Source: Neoroseomonas oryzicola (GTDB lineage Bacteria; Pseudomonadota; Alphaproteobacteria; Acetobacterales; Acetobacteraceae). From it: a stretch of DNA of 64,000 nucleotides. A program made the position numbers and the translations under genes. Below the pieces are notes generated by a model that had not been told where the DNA came from, did not search any database, and saw nothing but the letters and a program-made list of their open reading frames with translations. Positions 58,501-64,000 of this stretch are shown piece after piece. The stretch lies in the NCBI RefSeq assembly GCF_012163135.1, contig NZ_JAAVUP010000004.1, positions 310,001 to 374,000 of the forward strand, given 5' to 3'. Within the stretch, counting starts at the first letter, position 1. Every line of letters begins with the position of its first letter.

Positions 58501-59293
58501 GGTGCCGAACCCGCACGCGTCCGAGGCCTCGGGCCATGCCGGCTTCGCCGCGCTGCTCGCGGCCAATATGCGGCATGCGCGGGCGATGCGGCTCGATCAC
58601 GCGATGGGGCTCGAGCGGCTTTTCGTCGTGCCGGCGGGTGCCCGGGCTTCCGAAGGCTGCTACCTGCATGGCGATGGCGCCGGGATGCTCGCGACCCTGG
58701 CGCGCGAAAGCCGCGCGGCCGGCTGCGCCGTGGTCGGGGAGGCGCTCGGCACCGTGCCCGAGGGCTTCACCGACCGCCTGTCCGCTGCCGGCGTGCTCGC
58801 CTATCGCGTGCTGTGGTTCGAGCGCGACGGCACCGGCTTCCGCGACCCGCGGACCTGGCCGGCCTCGGCCGCCGCTTGCGTCTCCACCCACGACCTCGCG
58901 CCGCTCGCCGGCTGGTGGGAAGGCGCGGAGATCGCCGAACGCGCGGCCCTCGGCCTAGCCGCCGCGGAACCTGCGCTGCAGGACCGCGCACGCGACCGCG
59001 CCGCGCTCTGCGCCGCCTGCGGCATCTCGGACCGACCCTATGGCCCTCAGGCCGCCGCCGCCGTGCACGGCTTCGTCGCCGCGGCGCCGAGCGCGCTGAT
59101 GCTCGTCCAGGCCGAGGATCTCGCCGGCGAGCGCATCGGCGTGAACCTGCCCGGCACCGATCGCGAGCGCCCCAACTGGCGCCGCCGTCTGCCCGTCGCG
59201 GCCGATGCGCTGTTCGAGGGTGACCTGCCGCGCGCCATCCTCGGCGCGCTGCGCGAACGCGGGGCCGATGACGGCGGCCCGCCGAGGATGTAG
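55514..59293 (+). CDS. Fused glycogen debranching enzyme and 4-alpha-glucanotransferase (GlgX-MalQ)
   Basis: This 1259-residue protein joins two normally separate enzymes. Residues 1 to about 640 are GlgX-like. A CBM48-type start precedes a GH13 barrel with nucleophile Asp321 in LAGLRLDLATTLGRR, Glu357 in WIIAEPWDVGHGGY and His426-Asp427 in FVTSHDGFTLADLVSH. The GlgX-typical SMGDEAGRSQQGNNNAWCQD follows. From about residue 670 it is MalQ-like (FGVVAQTFALRHAADQGIGD, IGLSPPHALMPVERERASPY, MRLDHAMGLERLFVVPAG). Debranching and disproportionation would be tethered. The reading frame is continuous. It is last in the glycogen operon. Confidence 0.92.
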   Translation: MDEGAPTPLGVHLVEGGANIAIPAPGATAIDLCLFDAAGERETARWRLPGRTGDVFHGFAPALTEGARYGLRALGPTEQHFDPAKLLLDPWARAIDRPFALAPAMFEPGADTAAAMPKAVLAAMLPPVAPPRITGGRVVYELHVRGSTRTHPAIPEAIRGTFAGLAHPAAIAHLRRLGITHVELMPCAAWVDERHLPPLGLTNYWGYNTVGWLAPDPRLAPGGMADVRAAVAALAEAGIGTILDIVLNHSGEGDEHGPTLSLRGLGDAAWYRTRPGAPGRYANETGCGNSLALDHPWPLRLAMDAMRHWVSQAGLAGLRLDLATTLGRRAGGFDPLAPLLQAMRQDPLLADRWIIAEPWDVGHGGYRLGAFPPGWGEWNDRFRDETRRFWRGDAGSLGGFATRFAGSRDVFGTRPATESVNFVTSHDGFTLADLVSHARKHNAANGEGNRDGAGENLSWNNGVEGATDDPAILARRKADVRALLATLLAARGTPMLSMGDEAGRSQQGNNNAWCQDDALSWFDWTAADDALVEFTARLVAARRRHPALASAAPLTGAVDAGSDADVRWLRLDGGPMTDGDWMHPGARSVVALFHAAGDRVLVVLHGDQTEATLHLPPPRAGHCWTLIADSADPAREGEVRGPLPLAPRSVAWCAEAPSAPRAATAPDTALLAELAAAAGIATAWHDIAGTRHAVPEGTLRALLGALDLPAETAIQARDSLARRRATRRATAPTIGHCAPPPEGRRFGVVAQTFALRHAADQGIGDYGALARLAAAAGVRGAALIGLSPPHALMPVERERASPYQPSDRRFLEPVLLDVTALPDVGGAPAVRAALAAAEPVFAALRGGALVDYPSVWTAKRGVLEAAFRALPADHAALRALDDSALADFCTFAALADRHGPRGAWPSGLAHPADLAVARFRAEQADAIRFHSALQWFCDRQLAAAAAAGPGLYRDLAVGAAPDGAETWSQPGAFLDGFSIGAPPDPFSAEGQVWGLPVPNPHASEASGHAGFAALLAANMRHARAMRLDHAMGLERLFVVPAGARASEGCYLHGDGAGMLATLARESRAAGCAVVGEALGTVPEGFTDRLSAAGVLAYRVLWFERDGTGFRDPRTWPASAAACVSTHDLAPLAGWWEGAEIAERAALGLAAAEPALQDRARDRAALCAACGISDRPYGPQAAAAVHGFVAAAPSALMLVQAEDLAGERIGVNLPGTDRERPNWRRRLPVAADALFEGDLPRAILGALRERGADDGGPPRM

Positions 59294-59331
59294 AGCATCC
59301 CCGTCACACTCATCGGCAGGGAGAACACGCC

Positions 59332-59664
59332 ATGACCGACACGCTCATCGGCACGGGTGAGGAAGCGACCGCGGGCCGCACCGTCACCGTGCACTACACC
59401 GGCTGGCTCTTCGACCCCGAGGCGCCGGACAACAAGGGCCGCAAGTTCGACAGCTCGCGCGACCGTGGCGATCCCTTCAGCTTCGAGCTCGGCGCCGGCT
59501 ACGTCATCCAGGGCTGGGACAACGGCTTCGCCGGCATGAAGGTCGGCGGCCAGCGCACGCTGGTGATTCCGCCCGAGCAGGGCTACGGCGCGCGCGGCGC
59601 CGGCGGCGTCATCCCTCCCAACGCGACGCTGCTGTTCGAAGTGGAACTGCTCGCGGTCGACTGA
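59332..59664 (+). CDS. FKBP-type peptidyl-prolyl isomerase
   Basis: This 110-residue single-domain FKBP starts MTDTLIGTGEEATAGRTVTV. It has HYTGWLFDPEAPDNKGRKFD with the FDSS element, FELGAGYVIQGWDNGFAGMK and the GYGARGAGGVIPPNATLLFE loop. There is no signal peptide, so it is cytoplasmic. It catalyses proline isomerisation in protein folding. It follows the glycogen operon by 38 bp and may be partly co-transcribed. Confidence 0.95.
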   Translation: MTDTLIGTGEEATAGRTVTVHYTGWLFDPEAPDNKGRKFDSSRDRGDPFSFELGAGYVIQGWDNGFAGMKVGGQRTLVIPPEQGYGARGAGGVIPPNATLLFEVELLAVD

Positions 59665-59674
59665 CCGCGCGGCG

Positions 59675-61030
59675 ATGACCCCGCGCGACCTGGTCCGGCT
59701 GCTGCCGATCTTCCTCGGCACCGCGATCGTGCCGCTGGACAGTTCGGTGAACGTCGCCTTCCCCGCGATCGTCGCCGCCTTCGGGCTGGAGGTGGCGGCG
59801 ATCCAGTGGATCCCGATCTGCTACGTGCTGACCTATGGCAGCCTGATGCTTGCGGTCGGGCGGATCGGCGACATCTTCGGCCATGCGCGGGTCTTTCGCA
59901 TCGGGCTCGCCTGGTCGGCGGTGGCGCTCGCGCTCTGCGCGCTGTCGCCGACCTATGGCGCGCTGCTCGGTGCGCGGGTGCTGCAGGGGATCGGCGCGGC
60001 GCTCGCCATCGGATGCGGGCCGGCGCTCGCCGCGAACCTTTTTCCTGAAGGGATGCGCGTGAAGGCGCTCGCGGCCTATGCGACCGGCTTCGCGGCGGCG
60101 CAGGCGAGCGGCCCGCTGCTCGGCGGCGTGCTGGTGCAGGCGATGGACTGGCAGGGGGTCTATTGGTTCCGCGTGCCGCTGGCGCTTGCCGCGTTGTGGC
60201 TGGCGCGCGGGTTGCCCGCCGCACCCGTCGCCAAAGCGCGCGAGCCCTTCGACGCCGCGGGCGCGGTGCTGCTGACCACCACCGTCGCGACGGCGCTGCT
60301 CGCGGTGAACCGTGCGCCGGCCCCGGTCGCGCTGCTGCTCGCCGTGATCGCGGTCGGGACCTCGGCTGGCTTCCTGTGGCAGAGCGGGCGCGCCGCGCGA
60401 CCCATCATCGACCTGGGCCTGTTTCGGCGACCGGGCTTCGCGGCGCTGAACCTCGCCAACGCCATGGTGAACTTCGCCGCCTTCGCGGTGATGCTGGTGG
60501 GACCCTTCTACCTTGTGCGCGTTGCGGGGCTGTCCGCGCTCGCCCTCGGCGTCATGCTGGCGGCGAGCCATGGCGGGGCCGTACTCGGGGCCTCGCTCGG
60601 CGGCTGGGCGGTGCCGCGCTTCGGGGCGCGGGCCGTGGTGCTGACGGGCGCGGGGCTGACCGCGGCGGGGTTGCTCGGCATCGCGACCTGGGGTGCCGGC
60701 ACGGCGGTGCCGGTGCTCATGGTGACGCTGGCGGTGCAGGGCATCGGCACCGGCCTCTTCACCCTCGCCTATACCGATGCCGTGACGGCGACGATGCGGC
60801 GGGAGGATCGCGGCGTCGCCGGAAGCCTGACCACGCTGACGCGCACCCTCGGCGTCGTCGCCGCGGCCTCGCTGCTGATGCTGCTGCTCGGCGTGCGGGA
60901 GGCGGCCTTCGTGGCCGGCGGCGCCGCGCCGGCGGCCGCCTTCCTTGCCGCCTACCGGGAGGTCTTCCTGCTCGCCGCGGCGCTGGCGCTGCTCGCCCTA
61001 CCGGTGCTGCGGCTCAGGCCGCGCGCTTGA
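59675..61030 (+). CDS. MFS transporter, DHA2-like
   Basis: The 451-residue protein starts MTPRDLVRLLPIFLGTAIVP and has about 14 transmembrane helices. DSSVNVAFPAIVAAFGLEVA corresponds to the DHA2 motif, with YGSLMLAVGRIGDIFGHARV as motif A and ASGPLLGGVLVQAMDWQGVY as motif C. It probably exports a drug or metabolite. Its end overlaps the convergent GMC oxidoreductase gene by 17 bp. Confidence 0.9.
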   Translation: MTPRDLVRLLPIFLGTAIVPLDSSVNVAFPAIVAAFGLEVAAIQWIPICYVLTYGSLMLAVGRIGDIFGHARVFRIGLAWSAVALALCALSPTYGALLGARVLQGIGAALAIGCGPALAANLFPEGMRVKALAAYATGFAAAQASGPLLGGVLVQAMDWQGVYWFRVPLALAALWLARGLPAAPVAKAREPFDAAGAVLLTTTVATALLAVNRAPAPVALLLAVIAVGTSAGFLWQSGRAARPIIDLGLFRRPGFAALNLANAMVNFAAFAVMLVGPFYLVRVAGLSALALGVMLAASHGGAVLGASLGGWAVPRFGARAVVLTGAGLTAAGLLGIATWGAGTAVPVLMVTLAVQGIGTGLFTLAYTDAVTATMRREDRGVAGSLTTLTRTLGVVAAASLLMLLLGVREAAFVAGGAAPAAAFLAAYREVFLLAAALALLALPVLRLRPRA

Positions 61031-62627
61031 CGATGTCCGCGGCCTTTTCCGCCAGCATCAGCACGGCGGGGTGGATGTTCGATGACGGCACCAGCGGGAA
61101 AACCGAGGCATCCGCGACCCGCAGCCCCGTCACGCCACGCACGCGCAACTCCGGATCCACCACGGATCGATCGTCCGATCCCATCCGGTTCGTGCCGCAG
61201 GGGTGGTAGACGGTCGCGCCATTGGCGCGGATGTAGTCCAGCACCTGGTCCTCGCTCTCGGTGGCGGGGCCGGGGAATTCCTCCCGCTCGATCAGGTTCG
61301 CGAAGGGCTCGGTCGCGGCGATGCGCCGGCCGAGTTTCGCGCTTTCCAGCATGATGCGGATGTCGGATGCCGCGCTGAGGTAGTTCGCGCGGATCACCGG
61401 CTTGATGTCGGCGGACGGCGCGCGCAGCGTCAGCTCCCCGCGGCTGTCCGGGCGGCAGACGCAGAAATTGAAGGTGAAGCCGGGGTATTTCGCGAGGGAG
61501 CTCGCACCCTTCGACTGGTCGCCGAGGCTGAAGTTCACGAACTGGAACTGCACCTCCGGTTCTTCCGACCCCGGCAGCACGCGGGCGAACAGGCTCGCCT
61601 CGGACGCGCCGACGGCCATCTGGTTCTTCCCGCGCAGGAACCACCCCAGGCCGAGGCCCGCCGCGCGCACCGGGTTCGCCATGATCTCGTTCAGCGTCCC
61701 GCAGGGCTTGGTGCGGAAGGCGTAGCGGATCATGAAGTGGTCCTGCAGGTTCTTGCCGACCTCCGGCGCGTTCACCGCGACCGGGATGCCCATCCCCTGC
61801 AGCGCCGCGCCGTCGCCGATGCCCGAGAGCATCAGCAGCTTCGGGCTTTCGATCGCACCGGCGCAGAGGATGACCTCCCGCCGCGCGAGATAGGTCTCGT
61901 CGCCCTCGGGGCCACGCACGACCACGCCGATGGCGCGGCCATCCTTGACCAGGATGCGCTGGCCGAGGCGTTCGGTGTGCACCACGAGGTTCGGTCGCCC
62001 GAGCGCGGGCTTGAGGTAGGCCGTCGCCGGCGACCAGCGCCAGCCGCGATGGACGTTGAGCTGGTTCGGCGCCACGCCCTCGAACCACTCGCCGTTGTTG
62101 TCGGGGTTGCGCGTGAAGCCGAGGCGCTCGCAGGCCTCGACGAAGGCGCGGCAGCCGGGGGAGGGCTCGGGCACCTCGCCGATCTGCACCGGGCCGTCCT
62201 TGCCGCGGTACTCGCTCTCGGGCCCCGCGAAGGTTTCGAGCTTCTTGAAGGAGGGCAGGCAGTCCTCGTAGGACCAGCCGCGCGCGCCGGACTGCGCCCA
62301 GCGGTCGTAGTCGCGCGGCGAGCCGCGCAGGAAGACCAGGCCGTTGACGCTGCCCGACCCGCCGATGACGCGCCCGCGCGGCCAGTAGAGGCTGCGCCCG
62401 TTCAGCTCCGGCTCGGCCTCGGTCTGGTAGTTCCAGTCGAACTTCCGCGTGACGTAGAGCCGCGCGAAGCCCATCGGGATGTGGATCCAGGGGTTGCGGT
62501 CCCAGGGCCCGGCCTCGAGCAGGATGACCTTGGCGTTGGGGTCCTCGGACAGCCTGGCGGCCATCACGCAGCCGGCGGAACCCCCGCCCAGGATCACGTA
62601 GTCGGCTTCGCGCTGGCTGTCGCTCAC
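61014..62627 (-). CDS. GMC family FAD-dependent oxidoreductase (choline dehydrogenase-like)
   Basis: The 537-residue flavoprotein starts at GTG 62627 (VSDSQREADYVILGGGSAGC), 12 nt after AGGGGA. It has the FAD-binding GGGSAGCVMAARLSEDP loop, the GMC signature WPRGRVIGGSGSVNGLVFLR, CAGAIESPKLLMLSGIGDGA and the C-terminal active-site region ATVYHPCGTNRMGSDDRSVV with its catalytic His. It oxidises an alcohol. No betaine genes are adjacent, so the choline role is uncertain. It is divergent from a Bug receptor. Confidence 0.93.
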   Translation of the reverse strand: MSDSQREADYVILGGGSAGCVMAARLSEDPNAKVILLEAGPWDRNPWIHIPMGFARLYVTRKFDWNYQTEAEPELNGRSLYWPRGRVIGGSGSVNGLVFLRGSPRDYDRWAQSGARGWSYEDCLPSFKKLETFAGPESEYRGKDGPVQIGEVPEPSPGCRAFVEACERLGFTRNPDNNGEWFEGVAPNQLNVHRGWRWSPATAYLKPALGRPNLVVHTERLGQRILVKDGRAIGVVVRGPEGDETYLARREVILCAGAIESPKLLMLSGIGDGAALQGMGIPVAVNAPEVGKNLQDHFMIRYAFRTKPCGTLNEIMANPVRAAGLGLGWFLRGKNQMAVGASEASLFARVLPGSEEPEVQFQFVNFSLGDQSKGASSLAKYPGFTFNFCVCRPDSRGELTLRAPSADIKPVIRANYLSAASDIRIMLESAKLGRRIAATEPFANLIEREEFPGPATESEDQVLDYIRANGATVYHPCGTNRMGSDDRSVVDPELRVRGVTGLRVADASVFPLVPSSNIHPAVLMLAEKAADIVKRAA

Positions 62628-62758
62628 TGTTCCGTCCCCTGACTGCTTTGCGGGGAGGATAGCGGAAGCGGCGCGCCTGGCATCCCCCCTGGCATTGCCT
62701 CGGGCGCATGGCGCCACCTAGGCTTCGTCCGGGGAAACGGACAGGAACGCGCGGGACC

Positions 62759-63754
62759 ATGCCCGACGACATCAGGTTGCATCGGCGGCATCTGCTGGCT
62801 GCGGGCGGCGCTGCGCTGGCGGGGCCCGCGCTGGCCCAGCCGGCGGAGTGGCGGCCGACCCAGCCGGTCCGGATCGTCGTCGCGGCCGCGCCGGGCGGCA
62901 CGCTCGACATCCATGCGCGGGCGGCGCAGCCGCTGCTCGCCCAGCGGCTCGGCCAGGCGGTGGTGGTGGAGAACCAGGGCGGCGCCGCAGGCCGCGTCGC
63001 GGCCATGCAGGTCGGGCGCGCCGCGCCGGACGGGCATACGCTGCTGGTCGGCTCGGGCGACGGCATCGTGCTGCAGGACATCCTGCTCAGTGCCCGCCAG
63101 GGCCGGGCGCGAGCGAACCTGCGCGCGGTGACCATGACGATCAGCGCGGCGCAGCTGCTGGTGACGCATCCGCGCTCGGGGCTGCGCAGCGTGCAGGACT
63201 ATGTCGCGGCGCTGCGGACGCGCGGCGAGCGGGTGACGCTGGCCGTGCCCGGCATCGGCGGCATCGCGCACATCATCAGCGAGATGGTGAACCGGCAGCT
63301 CGGCCTGAAGGTGACCCACGTGCCCTATCGCGGCGGCGGGCCGGCGACGCTCGACCTGCTGGCGGGACAGGTGGATGCGATGATCATCACCCTGCCGGCG
63401 GTGACGACGCATGTGAGGGAAGGGCGGCTGGTGCCGCTCGCGGTCTCGACGCTGGCGCGCGATCCGGCGCTGCCGGACACGCCGTCCTTCGCCGAGAGCG
63501 TCGCGCCGGGCTTCGACGTGCCGAGCACCCAGGGCGCGCTGGTGCCGGCGGGCACGCCCGATCCGGTCGTCGCCGCGCTGTACTCGGCATGGCGCGATGC
63601 GCTGGCCGACGCGGGCGTGAAGGCGCGGCTCGAGGCGCTGGGCTTCGTCATCCACGCCAGCACCCCCGCCGAATTCGAACGCAGCCTGGCGGACTCCGAG
63701 GCGCGCTTCGCCGAGGTCATCTCCGCCGCCGGCATCCGCTCGGAAGACGGGTAG
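62759..63754 (+). CDS. Bug/TctC family periplasmic solute receptor
   Basis: The 331-residue protein starts MPDDIRLHRRHLLAAGGAAL, with a Tat-like or Sec signal ending LAGPALAQ. Family motifs are QPVRIVVAAAPGGTLDIHAR, VVENQGGAAGRVAAMQVGRA, VTHVPYRGGGPATLDLLAGQ and TPDPVVAALYSAWRDAL. It is a solitary periplasmic binding protein, divergent from the GMC oxidoreductase, and may capture that enzyme's substrate. In-frame sequence upstream of ATG 62759 is not signal-like. Confidence 0.92.
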   Translation: MPDDIRLHRRHLLAAGGAALAGPALAQPAEWRPTQPVRIVVAAAPGGTLDIHARAAQPLLAQRLGQAVVVENQGGAAGRVAAMQVGRAAPDGHTLLVGSGDGIVLQDILLSARQGRARANLRAVTMTISAAQLLVTHPRSGLRSVQDYVAALRTRGERVTLAVPGIGGIAHIISEMVNRQLGLKVTHVPYRGGGPATLDLLAGQVDAMIITLPAVTTHVREGRLVPLAVSTLARDPALPDTPSFAESVAPGFDVPSTQGALVPAGTPDPVVAALYSAWRDALADAGVKARLEALGFVIHASTPAEFERSLADSEARFAEVISAAGIRSEDG

Positions 63755-63762
63755 GCGCCTCC

Positions 63763-64000
63763 TCAGGCGTGGTGGCAGGCGACCTCGGTGCCATCCGGCT
63801 GCGCCGTCAGCACGGGGCGTTCGCGCCGGCAGAGATCGCTCGCGCGCGGGCAGCGCGGGTGGAAGGCGCAGCCTTCGGGCGGGGAGAGCGGGGAAGGGAG
63901 CTCGCCCGCGATCGGGCGGAACTCGACGCTCGCTGCGTCCAGCCGCAGCTTCGGCACGCTGTCGAGCAGGGCCTGCGTGTAGGGATGCCGCGGCGCGGCG
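63763..64000 (-). CDS. Oligopeptide/dipeptide ABC transporter ATPase, C-terminus only
   Basis: The visible 78 codons encode the end of an OppD/OppF-type ATPase. [16 protein letters not shown] is followed by the oligo_HPY iron-sulfur-like cysteine segment [20 protein letters not shown] and the end GTEVACHHA. The ATPase domain lies beyond the window edge. The gene converges with the Bug receptor gene, 8 bp apart. Confidence 0.9.
   Translation of the reverse strand, partial: AAPRHPYTQALLDSVPKLRLDAASVEFRPIAGELPSPLSPPEGCAFHPRCPRASDLCRRERPVLTAQPDGTEVACHHA

Noticed and set aside
56786-58891. A 701-codon frame antisense to glgX-malQ
   Set aside because: Composition-driven shadow. The sense strand holds intact GlgX and MalQ motifs.
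1-64000. CRISPR array or cas genes
   Set aside because: No regularly spaced identical repeats and no Cas motifs were seen anywhere in the window.

Overview
The window is a high-GC alphaproteobacterial chromosome segment, most likely from the Acetobacteraceae/Roseomonas group. This is inferred from RpoH, the complete PhyR-NepR-EcfG-type general stress cassette, a GTTC-N7-GTTC LexA box, and several solitary Bug/TctC solute receptors. The left flank (1-2310) holds rpoH (partial), an RluA-family pseudouridine synthase with its own terminator, two small conserved genes and tRNA-Glu(CTC).

The central 24.75 kb (2311-27064) is an integrated element. It lies between the intact tRNA-Glu and a 48-bp exact copy of the tRNA 3' end. 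It carries a tyrosine integrase at the right end and a 25-bp imperfect repeat just inside each end (probable integrase arm sites). The backbone is integrase, an AlpA-type HTH/excisionase, a primase-polymerase and a RepA-like helicase, with a possible origin made of ACTTCCGG repeats downstream. There is no terminase, capsid, portal or major tail gene, yet an intact 1029-codon tail tape-measure gene sits behind three small overlapping genes. This looks like a phage satellite, not a prophage. Cargo includes a 1305-aa SIR2-domain defence-type protein, an HNH protein, a predicted PD-(D/E)XK protein, a C39/papain-like cysteine peptidase, a small HTH pair with a palindromic operator, a SRAP (YedK) abasic-site protein, and a LexA-boxed dnaE2 without imuA/imuB. 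Relics of a second dnaE2 and a second HTH gene show recombination. Right of it lies a degraded second element (27065-28648) with a truncated integrase and a partial att copy, so the site has been used more than once.

The right half is ordinary chromosome. 29640-39106 is an envelope and general stress region: an SbmA/BacA-type ABC transporter, DUF1328, CsbD, PhyR, two ECF sigma factors, NepR, a HisKA_2 histidine kinase, an AI-2E family permease and DUF883. Two perfect EcfG-type promoters (GGAAC-N17-GTT) are present. 39187-41911 is an EmrAB-like drug efflux pair. 42088-48024 is a set of dehydrogenases, reductases, a PEP mutase-family enzyme and a Bug receptor, probably catabolic. 48077-59293 is a compact glycogen operon, glgP-glgB-glgC-glgA-glgX/malQ, whose last gene fuses debranching enzyme and 4-alpha-glucanotransferase. 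The window closes with an FKBP isomerase, an MFS permease, a GMC oxidoreductase, a Bug receptor and the C-terminus of an oligopeptide ABC ATPase.
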